Positions 9,601-16,181 of a stretch of 19,989 nt of DNA are shown here, piece after piece. Origin of the DNA: Pseudomonadota bacterium. GTDB lineage: Bacteria; Pseudomonadota; Alphaproteobacteria; Rhizobiales; Xanthobacteraceae. The notes under the pieces were generated by a model that was not told where the DNA came from, searched no databases, and saw only the letters and a list, made by a program, of their open reading frames with translations. A program made the position numbers and the translations under genes. The number at the start of each line of letters is the position of its first letter. Positions within the stretch are counted from its first letter, which is position 1. The stretch covers positions 1 through 19,989 of the forward strand of contig JAEWFG010000096.1 of assembly GCA_023388935.1 (NCBI GenBank). Direction: 5' to 3'.

Positions 9601-9964
9601 ATCTGGTCGGACGGAGATCGGGCTCAAGCTCCTGGATGAACAACTCGCAGCGACTCACAGGAGCGGGGAACGCTGGTTTGATTCAGAGCTGCACCGAATA
9701 CGCGCCGAACTTTTGTTGCGCCGCGGACCGTCCGAAAGTGCTGAGGCAGAAAGAGCGCTGATACACGCAATCGAGATCGCCCGGGTTCAACAAACGAGAG
9801 CCTTTGAGCTGCTCGCGACCATCTCGCTGGCACGGCTCTATCGAGCGACAGATCGAGATCGCTCTGCCCGCGAGCTGCTTCTTGCACTATCCAGCCAAAG
9901 AATCGGCCACGAGGTACCCGCATTTGAGGAGGTACAGCACATTCTCGACGTGCCGCTCGAATGA
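6629..9964 (+). CDS. SAM domain + class III cyclase + AAA ATPase + helical-repeat regulator
   Basis: A 1111-aa multidomain cytoplasmic signalling protein. Residues 3-60 are a SAM domain (WLRRLGLEQYEATFRENEID). Residues 85-260 are a class III nucleotidyl cyclase homology domain. Metal-binding aspartates are D94 (FSDLVGST) and D138 (YLGDG), the purine-contact position is D203 (HDIVG), and the transition-state pair is N210 and R214 (NLAAR). The second purine-contact position, usually Lys, is R134. Residues 280-620 are an AAA/STAND-type ATPase with Walker A GEAGIGKS (310-317) and Walker B VLWIFED (434-440). About 640-1100 is helical, TPR-like. Such proteins are frequent in rhizobia, often with unknown input. 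Cyclase activity is unproven given R134. The gene is intact although its surroundings are decayed. No strong Shine-Dalgarno sequence precedes the ATG. It converges on the methyltransferase gene. Confidence 0.9.
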   Translation: MDVKGWLRRLGLEQYEATFRENEIDDTVLPRLTVEDLKDLGVVSVGNRRKLLDAIAALRAEASVPTSLSDAPPTSKEAAEDTAERRQITVMFSDLVGSTALSARMDPEDLRKVISAYQRCVAENVRRFGGFVARYLGDGVLIYFGYPQAHEDDAERAVRAGLALIDAVATLPTPEPLLVRIGAATGTVVVGDLVGSGQAQEHDIVGETPNLAARLQTHADPNTMVIAESTRRLLGNLFELEDLGPMELKGIPGPVRAFAVVCASSIESRFEAMHQGSLNALVGRQEELERLLRCWTRAKNGEGQVVLLSGEAGIGKSRLTMALLEELAGEPRTCVRHFCSPQHTDSALHPFIVQIERTVGIKSGDAIPERLHKLEEAFATSAKAAEAAPLIAALLSIPTTGHYPSLKMTPKQQRRQTFAALLDQMESLSRKMPVLWIFEDAQWADASSMELIDLAVDRLRHLPVLAVVTFRPEFHAPWDGLSNVTALTIGRLARSHVEEIIAQVTRGPVLPPEVVGQIIAKTDGNPLFIEELTKAVLEGGILVQSGESVPPFAIPTTLRDSLMARLDHLAPVKEIAQLGAAIGREFSYSLLRALTKRDDATLRNGLLQLEQAQLVFRSGEIPDAIYSFKHALIQDAAYESLLKGRRQALHQNIAETLRDHFPKAVDTQPEVIAHHFSSAGLLEVAAEWWGKAGEFATRRSAYSEAIDHYRKSLKSYAELPDNPDLRLRRLQLQTAYAYALFHGRGTGLTETVTVFAEARALAASVEEVAARFPAYFGMWAGSFSRADLAPMEEVAKAFLSDVQSVRTPGEVGVAHCVFGVTQWFRGDYPAARLHLETAVNAYDRNRDSVLAEVFGYDPGVIAMARLAAVLWPMGEVRQAERMIRQALTLAHQIGHVPSIMVSHHVACILASMRRDATDVRSHSATILDLAREHSVPVRIADSTFFFGWSRWREGNPNGEAGMREGLSMLRKLQYRLLEPLIQTLLAEREAQSGRTEIGLKLLDEQLAATHRSGERWFDSELHRIRAELLLRRGPSESAEAERALIHAIEIARVQQTRAFELLATISLARLYRATDRDRSARELLLALSSQRIGHEVPAFEEVQHILDVPLE

Positions 9965-9967
9965 TTG

Positions 9968-9979
9968 AAAGTCGACTTT
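9968..9979. repeat. Perfect 12-bp palindrome after the cyclase gene
   Basis: AAAGTCGACTTT lies four bases behind the stop codon, in the 119-base gap between two convergent genes. It has no loop and only a short T-run, so it is a poor terminator. It might be a protein-binding site or chance. Confidence 0.3.
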
Positions 9980-10083
9980 TGAGGTTGGATCGCGACACAG
10001 CTCACGCGGGGGCCCGACTTTCTGTCCAACATTGAAATCGGGCGCGCTCAGAACGTCAAAACAAATCCTCCGCAGGCTTCGGC

Positions 10084-10926
10084 CTAACGTTGGCGCGTGC
10101 CGCGCGCAGCCCAGGCGCTTGCGAAATAAGTGCGAGAGCCGTCAGGAGAGCCATCAAGATAAGCAAGTCGCAGCGCTTTTTTGAATTGTCTCTTGCTCAC
10201 GTCGAACGCCGCGACATAGGTCGCAAACATACCTTCGCCGCCGTCCAGGGGGCTCCAAAAATCGTCGAAGTTGGCAAAGTTCATCGTGATCGTGAGCGCG
10301 GTTTCCTGCACATTTTGGAGTCCCGCTTGCTTCAGTTCACTCGCGATACCTCCTTGACGAGTAATCGGCCGAGACAAGGCCTTGCCGCGCAAATATGCGG
10401 CCTTCGGATCGAGGATGGCTGCCGTGTCCCAGAACATGCGACCGAAAACGAGACCACCGCGCAAGTCCCACATGCAGGCTGCAACCGTTCCGCCGGGCCT
10501 CGTCACACGCACCATCTCACGCACAGCGCGTTGCGGCTCCGGGACGAACGCTAGCACCAGCATCGACAGCGTGAGATCGAAGGTGTTGTCGGCAAACGGA
10601 ATGTTGCACGCATCTGCCGCCTGGAAATTGATGCGGGCGTCTGCTTCCCTTGCCTTGGCGTAGGAAATATAGGCTTGCGAAAGATCGAGCGCCTCGATGG
10701 ACGTGAAAGCGGGGTTGCCTGCAAGCTCCACGGCGAGGTTGCCCGTTCCGCAACCCACGTCGAGGACCTTTCCTTGCGCACGAGACGCTGCGAATGCAAT
10801 GAAGAGCGGGGCGAGCGACCGGCTGTGGCGTCCCATCTGCAACTCGTACCGATCGCCGCTCGAACTTGGGAACGTCGAGTTTCTGGTATCGAGCGAACCT
10901 TGTGTGATTGTCACGGATGAACCCAA
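10084..10926 (-). CDS. Class I SAM-dependent methyltransferase
   Basis: A 280-aa soluble enzyme that would transfer a methyl group from S-adenosylmethionine to an unknown small substrate. Motif I is VLDVGCGTGNL (54-64), the acidic residue that binds the SAM ribose is probably D81 (IEALDLSQ), motif II/III is around DACNIPFADNTFDLTLSM (105-122), and RPGGTVAA lies at 143-150. The YELQMGRHSRSLAPLFIAFA stretch before the fold is typical of a Methyltransf_11-type group. The frame opens with TTG at 10926. A GTG at 10914 is an alternative, and the next ATG (10836) would remove conserved sequence. It is the last of three co-directional genes, 176 bases after the 61-aa coiled-coil gene and downstream of the A-T-C synthetase, so it may tailor that product. 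The partnership is inferred from order only. Confidence 0.85.
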   Translation of the reverse strand: MGSSVTITQGSLDTRNSTFPSSSGDRYELQMGRHSRSLAPLFIAFAASRAQGKVLDVGCGTGNLAVELAGNPAFTSIEALDLSQAYISYAKAREADARINFQAADACNIPFADNTFDLTLSMLVLAFVPEPQRAVREMVRVTRPGGTVAACMWDLRGGLVFGRMFWDTAAILDPKAAYLRGKALSRPITRQGGIASELKQAGLQNVQETALTITMNFANFDDFWSPLDGGEGMFATYVAAFDVSKRQFKKALRLAYLDGSPDGSRTYFASAWAARGTRQR

Positions 10927-11102
10927 TATTCAAGGCGACGCACGCCCCAGACCGCCTCCTCGAGGCCCGAGGCAGGCGATCTATTCAGCGAAGTGGAAAG
11001 TCGCGCGTTTCGTCCCGAAGCACCGCGACGGCCAACCGTCGGTAGAAGGCCGGCGCGCCTCTTCGAAGCCATGGAAAACGTTCGAAGCAAATGGCAGTCT
11101 AT
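10927..11102. other. Gap between methyltransferase and small coiled-coil gene
   Basis: No gene is seen. A short hairpin, CGACGG-CCAA-CCGTCG, lies at 11026-11041. TCTATTCAGC occurs at both ends of the gap (10980-10989 and 11098-11107). Nothing here clearly separates or joins the two transcripts. Confidence 0.3.
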
Positions 11103-11288
11103 TCAGCCACGCTTCGATTTTCGCTCGGCGACCTTGATCGAGCGATCGAGTTCCTTAAGCGTTCGGCTGGCCTGTTCTAGCTGCGATTGAACAGCTTTTC
11201 TTTCTCTCTGTAGACCTTTCACGAGAGCCTTCCGTTTGGCCTCAGTTAGACCGTCAAGGTCGACTAAATCTATAAGAAAAGCACACAT
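11103..11288 (-). CDS. Small charged coiled-coil protein (61 aa), function unknown
   Basis: The frame is open from an ATG at 11309, but the start at 11288 is chosen because GGAGG lies seven bases before it, one of the strongest ribosome-binding sites in the island. The protein begins MCAFLIDLVDLDGLTEAKRKAL and continues as one highly charged helix rich in Lys, Arg, Glu and Gln with heptad-like spacing of Leu and Val (LQRERKAVQSQLEQASRTLKEL is its core). It ends in a Lys/Arg-rich tail. No signal peptide or cysteine pair is seen. It is not an MbtH-type partner of peptide synthetases, as the characteristic NxExQxSxWP pattern is absent. It sits between the synthetase and the methyltransferase on the same strand. 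Confidence 0.6.
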   Translation of the reverse strand: MCAFLIDLVDLDGLTEAKRKALVKGLQRERKAVQSQLEQASRTLKELDRSIKVAERKSKRG

Positions 11289-11295
11289 TGCTCCG

Positions 11296-11300
11296 CCTCC
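11296..11300 (-). promoter_or_regulatory. Strong ribosome-binding site of the 61-aa gene
   Basis: The minus strand reads GGGAGGCGGAGCA before the ATG at 11288. The GGAGG core is spaced seven bases from the codon and decides the start against the upstream in-frame ATG at 11309. Confidence 0.65.
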
Positions 11301-11466
11301 CTCTATCAAGTTCAGTCAACTGCGCACTCAACCTCCCATGATTGAGTGTCGACAATATCGAGTGAATAATCAAGCCGGAGCGCGCCCGAGCCCTCTAGCA
11401 TCAGCATCGAGGTCGGACACGAGCGCGAACCGCACTGACCGTCTTGGCCGGAGCGGCGTCGCACAT

Positions 11467-14400
11467 TCAAAAATCCGAAAATCTGCCAAGCTCCTTGTCA
11501 GGGTTTGCTACTGCTTTGGCCAGGATTGCCAGGTAATCCGCGATCCAATCCCGGTCGACGTTCGAGCCGAACAAATCGTTCTTGTGCCCGCAAATGCCTC
11601 TAATGCCCGTCGGGCTCTCCTCAAGAGCCATCGAAAGCCACGCGCGATCGATCGGCATCGCCGTCCGTCCTTTTTGATAACCGAATGGTTGGGCCGTCAA
11701 ATCCGGCAATTGGGGCGACCGGCGAAACGCAAGCTGAAGAACGAAATAGATTCGCACGAGTGATGCCGGGCTCAGGTCAGTTTCCTTCGCTAATCGCGCG
11801 GCAATGACATCGAAGGGGAGTTCCTGCATCGCGTGCGCCGCAAAAACGGTCTCGCGTACGCGGCAAAGGGCATCGCCAAAGGTTAGACCTGCGTCAATTT
11901 GGGTCCGGAGCAGCGTGGTATTCGCAAACGGTCCGATGACCCGCTCCCTCCGGAGCTGCCCGCGATTTGCCATCAGCGTGGCCACGCAGATATCGGTGCA
12001 TCCGCTTCGTAGCAGCAAGAGCGTCTTGAATGCCGCCAGCAAGGTCATGAACAGGGTTACACCTCGGCTACGACACAAGTCACGCAGGCGTGCCACCAAT
12101 TCGTCTGATAGTTGAAACGGTTCTTCGATGAGGCGTGAGGTCAGTTCGCCAACAACGTTGATTTTGGGAGGGGCAAACAGGAGTGAGGCTTTGTTCAGAC
12201 GCTCCTTCCAGTAGGCGTACTGTTTATTTGCCGCAGCGCTAGTGCACCACTGACGTTGCCAGCGAGCAAACTCGGAAAACTGAAGCTCAGGCTCTGGTAG
12301 CTCCGATTTCCTGCCACTCATCGAAGCGGAATAGAGTTCGGCAAGCTCTTCCATAAAGATCACCATCGACCACCCATCGATGATGATGTCGTGCACGACA
12401 AAAAGCAGAATATGGTCGTTCGCGTCGAGCCGAAAGAGATGCGCGCGAAGCAACGGCGCGCGGGTCATGTCGATCGGTTCCAAGGCTGCCTGCTGAACTT
12501 CCAGCTTCGCTCTTGTGAGCAGAAGTTCCTTTGCTCGAGCACTTCCGGGACCCGACCGTATTGCAAGGTTCTTCACGCTCAAAATCGATTCGACATCGAT
12601 GCGCGGCGACACGACAGCGATGGGGACCTCGTTCCGCCACGCAAATGCCGTGTGCAGGGAGGCATGCCGGCGTACGACGCTGCCAAGGCTCTGCCTTAGC
12701 GCGGGAACGTCCAGCGGGCCTTGCAGCCGATAGGCGAACGGCAAATTGAACTGAGGCAGTCCGGGGAGTTTGCGCTCGATCCGCAACATACGCTCTTGCA
12801 CAATAGACACGGGTTGTGCGCCATCTGCTTTCGCCCACGCCGTTTCCATCGGCGGATTGCTCTGGCTCGTCTCCGCGGAACCCTTTTTTAATGTCTCGAT
12901 GCGATGCGCGAGCGCGGCAACGGTCGGCGCGTTGAAGATATCTTCGAACGACACTTCAACACCGAAACGCTTTTCCAGACGCAGGATCATTTGCGCCATG
13001 GCAAGTGAATCCAGGCCGAGCGCAAAGATGTCCTGATTTACTCCAACCTGGTCGATGTCCAAAAGATTGGCCCAAATTCCGGCCAGTTGACTCTCCAATT
13101 CCGAACGAGGCGGGACCATCACGCCTCCGCGCTCGCCGGCCCTCGGCTGAGTTGCCGATAACGCGGCCGCAAGCTGACCGCGGTTGATCTTTCCGCCGGG
13201 GCCTTTCGGTATCTCCGAGACAATATGGATGAGGCCCGGGACCTTGAATCCAGTCAGAAGTTCGCGGGCAAAGTCTCGCAGCTCCTGCGCACTCAACTCG
13301 GCGCCACGACGCAAGACCACGGCGGCGGCGACGTCGGCTCCAAGCCGCTCATGAGGTACCGGGAAAACAGCGGCGTCGATCACATCCGGGTGGCTCAGCA
13401 ATGCCCCCTCCACTTCGGCGGGCGCCACTTTCTGTCCTCCCTTGTGGATGATCTCCTTGATCCGACCGACGATGAAGAGATAGCCCTCTGCGTCCAAGTA
13501 CCCGATGTCGCCAGTTCGAAACCAGTTATTACGGAATGCGGACGTGGTCGCTGCGGCATCGTTGTCGTATCCCCTTGTTATCGTGGGACCCTGCAGCGCG
13601 ATCTCTCCACGTTTGCCCGCCGGCAATCGTCGCCCGTCACGATCCAGAATCGCGATCTCGGGCCCTGCGGGCCGACCGACTGAACCCGGCTTTCGTCGTT
13701 GTAATGGATTTGCCGCAATTTGGGTGGCGGCCTCGGTCATGCCGTAGGTATCGATTACAGGGACACCAAATAACGCCTCCAATTCATCGAGCACACCGCG
13801 CGCAAGCGACGTAGAGGCCGAACGAATGAGCCGCAGGGAGGATCGCCGCGCGGCCTCTTTATACGCATGTGCCTCCCGCAAAATCGCCTGATGGACTGCC
13901 GGTACGGCCGTGTACCAAGTTGGTCGAAACTCCCTAAGCCAGCCAAAGAATGCTGTTGGATCGAAGCCCGGCGTACAAACCATGCTGGACCCGGCAGTTA
14001 AGGCGGCCAGAACCCCTGAGATCAAACCGTGCCCGTGGAAGAGAGGCAGCACGCTCAGTAGGCGATCCGGCGACCCAAGTTCTAGATTCACCCCGACGTT
14101 GCGTGCTGAGAGACAGACGCTCGCGTGGGTCAGAGGGACCATCTTTGGCCGCGACGTGCTGCCGGAAGTCAAAAGAATTAACGCGTCGTCAACGGAGGAC
14201 GCAAACTGATCATTGGGCGCTCGCCGCGCCCTCTGACTAACGAGATTGAATGCGCCAGCCCCGTCGTGGGGACGCGTCACAACTTCGATGATTGGTATAC
14301 CCAAGGAGTGCGCGGCGCGACGGCTGGCCGAGGTCTGGTCAGCGTGAGCTAACAGCGCCGCCAAGCGCAATTCGGCGAAGTAACGCTTGTATTCATCATA

Positions 14401-14736
14401 GGTGAAGTCCGGGTTGAGCGGTACACATACGGCGCCCGCGGCAAGCGCCACCATCGCCACGGCAGCTTCGGGTCCGTTCGGCAAGACCACCGCGACCCTG
14501 TCGGTTCGGCCCACTCCGGCGCTCCGCAACCCGCGAACGACATCACGGGTCAGCAACAACAATGCACCATATGTCATGGGGAGGCGCCCGGGAGCCAGTA
14601 TGGCGTGGCGGTCGGGCGCGCTTCGTCCATAATGTTCGAGGAGGTCGTAGAGACAAGCAGGCGCACGTGTGCTTGCGCTCTCCCGCACAGCTCTATCTTT
14701 CACTTTCTCAACGAAATTCGACAAACCCGCCCCCAC
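11467..14736 (-). CDS. NRPS-like A-T-C protein: acyl-AMP ligase, carrier, condensation domain
   Basis: A 1089-aa assembly-line enzyme. Residues 25-525 form an acyl-activating domain: LTSGSTSRPKMVPLTH (189-204), YGMTEAA (331-337), RTGD (407-410), and catalytic Lys516 in GPGGKINRGQL. The stretch TEAATQIAANPLQRRKPGSVG resembles stand-alone oxalyl-CoA/AAE3-type ligases more than amino-acid-activating domains. Residues 545-615 are a carrier domain with the phosphopantetheine site S577 (FALGLDSL). Residues 640-1075 are a condensation domain: RHASLHTAF (690-698), FARWQRQW (823-830), IGPFANTTLLRT (934-945). Its active-site motif is HDIIIDG (782-788) rather than HHxxxDG, so the usual catalytic second His is Asp783. 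There is no following module or thioesterase. Inferred job: activate a carboxylic acid, load it on S577 and join it to a free amine or alcohol. The open frame starts with GTG and lacks a clear Shine-Dalgarno sequence. Confidence 0.9.
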   Translation of the reverse strand: MGAGLSNFVEKVKDRAVRESASTRAPACLYDLLEHYGRSAPDRHAILAPGRLPMTYGALLLLTRDVVRGLRSAGVGRTDRVAVVLPNGPEAAVAMVALAAGAVCVPLNPDFTYDEYKRYFAELRLAALLAHADQTSASRRAAHSLGIPIIEVVTRPHDGAGAFNLVSQRARRAPNDQFASSVDDALILLTSGSTSRPKMVPLTHASVCLSARNVGVNLELGSPDRLLSVLPLFHGHGLISGVLAALTAGSSMVCTPGFDPTAFFGWLREFRPTWYTAVPAVHQAILREAHAYKEAARRSSLRLIRSASTSLARGVLDELEALFGVPVIDTYGMTEAATQIAANPLQRRKPGSVGRPAGPEIAILDRDGRRLPAGKRGEIALQGPTITRGYDNDAAATTSAFRNNWFRTGDIGYLDAEGYLFIVGRIKEIIHKGGQKVAPAEVEGALLSHPDVIDAAVFPVPHERLGADVAAAVVLRRGAELSAQELRDFARELLTGFKVPGLIHIVSEIPKGPGGKINRGQLAAALSATQPRAGERGGVMVPPRSELESQLAGIWANLLDIDQVGVNQDIFALGLDSLAMAQMILRLEKRFGVEVSFEDIFNAPTVAALAHRIETLKKGSAETSQSNPPMETAWAKADGAQPVSIVQERMLRIERKLPGLPQFNLPFAYRLQGPLDVPALRQSLGSVVRRHASLHTAFAWRNEVPIAVVSPRIDVESILSVKNLAIRSGPGSARAKELLLTRAKLEVQQAALEPIDMTRAPLLRAHLFRLDANDHILLFVVHDIIIDGWSMVIFMEELAELYSASMSGRKSELPEPELQFSEFARWQRQWCTSAAANKQYAYWKERLNKASLLFAPPKINVVGELTSRLIEEPFQLSDELVARLRDLCRSRGVTLFMTLLAAFKTLLLLRSGCTDICVATLMANRGQLRRERVIGPFANTTLLRTQIDAGLTFGDALCRVRETVFAAHAMQELPFDVIAARLAKETDLSPASLVRIYFVLQLAFRRSPQLPDLTAQPFGYQKGRTAMPIDRAWLSMALEESPTGIRGICGHKNDLFGSNVDRDWIADYLAILAKAVANPDKELGRFSDF

Positions 14737-14962
14737 TTCAGATGGACGACCAGTTCGTATTTATGAGTACCTGAACCGAGAAATAACTGTTTGAACCCAA
14801 TACAGTAAGCACTGTGAGAGCGATCGCGGGGCCGACTGCGGGCTTAGATAACGTTTCAAAACGCTGCGCGTAGTGCTCAATGCAGTCGTGTCGAGCCGAT
14901 GCGCAAAAAACCGTATTGCGGCTCCGTCTCTAGGTTATTGACCATATCCCATTCTTGGCTGG
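14737..14962. other. Upstream region of the A-T-C gene
   Basis: A 226-base gap between the A-T-C gene (leaving leftward) and small rightward frames. It should hold the promoter of the A-T-C gene. No convincing sigma-70 or sigma-54 pair and no nod-box-like pattern could be recognised on either strand. Confidence 0.3.
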
Positions 14963-15130
14963 ATGGCACCCCATATGTCCGCCCGCGGGATTGTCGATGA
15001 GGTCGGTGTGGGATTGAGCGCGGCGGACGTCGCTGAAATTAAGAAAGCGAAGGAGGAGCTTCGGCAGCTCTATACGGAACTGCTGAGCTTTCGCGATCGA
15101 GCCCGATTTTCTTTTGGTCGGCTTCGCTGA
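14963..15130 (+). CDS. Possible small protein (55 aa), unknown
   Basis: A short frame from ATG (MAPHMSARGIVDEVGVGL) to TGA. The middle is a charged helix (AADVAEIKKAKEELRQLYTEL), more protein-like than most random frames here. No clear ribosome-binding site is present, and no family is recognised. It may be the remnant of a longer gene, since another short frame follows 53 bases later. Confidence 0.3.
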   Translation: MAPHMSARGIVDEVGVGLSAADVAEIKKAKEELRQLYTELLSFRDRARFSFGRLR

Positions 15131-15183
15131 ACGTTACCGATAGAACGATTGGCTCGGTCGAGCGTCACGATTTGCGCTCCGTG

Positions 15184-15330
15184 ATGACAAAGAGATCCAA
15201 TGGGCGCTCGTACGATTTGCACCCGCTCCTGCTTGAGTTAGCCTACGACTGGATGAAGAACAAAGGTCGCGACTTGCAGAACACGTCTGCTCAGATCAAA
15301 GATGTAGAAAGTGCACTTGCCGAAGAATAG
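15184..15330 (+). CDS. Possible small protein (48 aa), unknown
   Basis: ATG to TAG, beginning MTKRSNGRSYDLHPLLLEL and ending IKDVESALAEE. Composition is protein-like, with hydrophobic and charged residues alternating as in helices. It could be an independent small gene or a surviving piece of the degraded region in front of the integrase. No family is recognised. Confidence 0.3.
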   Translation: MTKRSNGRSYDLHPLLLELAYDWMKNKGRDLQNTSAQIKDVESALAEE

Positions 15331-15399
15331 CCCGAAAGCCACCGGACCATCCTTCAAGGCAAACGCTCGAAGGCGGATGCCCGTCGTGTTTTGGAAGCG

Positions 15400-16181
15400 A
15401 ACACGACAACCTCCACCGTGCGGCTCAACTTCATTGATCGCGCCTAACGTAGAGGGCTGCCTCCCAAAGGTGAGGCGCGCAGCCGATGGCTGACTCGCAA
15501 GGAGGCCGCAGCGTTGCTTTGGCACTGTTGGCGGCACCGTGAGAGGCAGACGATACACTCGGGGGCGTCGGTTCGTCCTAATTGGCCTGTACTCTGGCAC
15601 TCGGGCAGGCGCGATAGCGTCGGCGTCGCCATATGCCATGTCTGGGCGCTCATACGTGGATCTGGAGCGTGGTATCTTTTATCGGAAGGCCATTGGCAAG
15701 CGCACAACGAAGAAGCGTCAGACACCAGCCCCGATTCCGCCTCGGCTGCTCGCGCACCTTCGGCGCTGGTGGAACCGTAAGCTGATTGCGGAATGCTGCG
15801 TTGAGTTCAACGGCAAGCCGGTTGCCTCGGTGAAAAAGGGCCTCAAGACTGCCGTAGGGCTAGCCCGGCTACCGGGGAAGGTAACACCCCACACGCTGCG
15901 CCACCGCCGCGACCTAGCTAATGCAGGGTGGCGTACCGATCTGGGAGGCGGCAGGGTTCCTAGGTATGTCTCCTGAGGTCCTCCACGACACCTTTGGCCA
16001 CCATCACCCAGACTTTCTGCGGGGAGCCGCCAAGGCCATTGGTCAAAAGGGCCGGTACGTTTCGGTGGTTGACTCGGGAAAGACCAGCGATCAGAAGGAA
16101 AAACCTAATGATTTCTGGTCGGAGTGGCAGGATTCGAACCTGCGACCCCTGCGTCCCGAACGCAGTGCTCTACCGGGCTGA
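15400..16181 (+). pseudogene. Island tyrosine integrase, multiply broken
   Basis: The island's site-specific recombinase, next to the tRNA-Pro target. Pieces in order: TSTVRLNFIDRA, in-frame TAA, RRGLPPKGEARSRWLTRKEA, then a frame change near 15560-15580 (with a likely short deletion) into RRFVLIGLYSGTRAGAIA, which carries the first catalytic Arg. Next come GRSYVDLERGIFYRKAIGK and KVTPHTLRH (the HxxR box). After this comes a two-base loss (CACACC to CACC expected) and a TAG where Trp is usual, then MQGGVPIWEAAGFLGMSPEV and LHDTFGHHHPDF. Aligning LGM-S-P-E-V-L-H-D-T-F with the XerD pattern LGH(x)9Y, the nucleophilic Tyr is Phe and the His/Trp position is Met. Some relatives may also have Met there. 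The last frame runs into the tRNA. The enzyme cannot be active. Confidence 0.88.
16116..16165. other. Probable attachment site (att) at the tRNA 3' end
   Basis: Tyrosine integrases of islands usually recombine within the 3' half of a tRNA gene, from the anticodon or T arm to CCA. The broken integrase ends against this segment. The crossover cannot be placed precisely, because the second copy at the other end of the island is not in the window. Confidence 0.5.

Larger units (their letters stand above)
1..16115. mobile_element. Decayed genomic island, right part, ending at tRNA-Pro
   Basis: Seen: a tyrosine-integrase relic lies immediately beside the 3' end of a tRNA-Pro gene, and everything to its left mixes insertion sequences, gene fragments, frameshifted genes and a few intact accessory genes. 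To the right of the tRNA the genes are closely packed housekeeping-type genes without lesions. Known: integrative elements commonly insert into tRNA 3' ends and keep the integrase gene next to the junction. Inferred: this is the integrase-proximal end of an island whose other end lies beyond base 1. The matching copy of the tRNA 3' end that should mark the far side is not in the window. The integrase is broken, so the island is probably fixed in place. Confidence 0.65.

Noticed and set aside
11409..11419. GAGGTCGGACA, identical to 1106-1116 at the IS481 end
   Set aside because: An 11-base match is expected by chance in 20 kb, and no other IS sequence surrounds it.
14737..14962. nod box or sigma-54 promoter ahead of the A-T-C gene
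   Set aside because: A TGGCAC is present at 14964-14969, but the required GC element at the right spacing is missing and it points away from the gene. No nod-box pattern was found.
16126..16181. Protein end WQDSNLRPLRPERSALPG
   Set aside because: This is the well-known translation of a tRNA gene read backwards, not a protein tail. It arises because the integrase frame runs on into tRNA-Pro.
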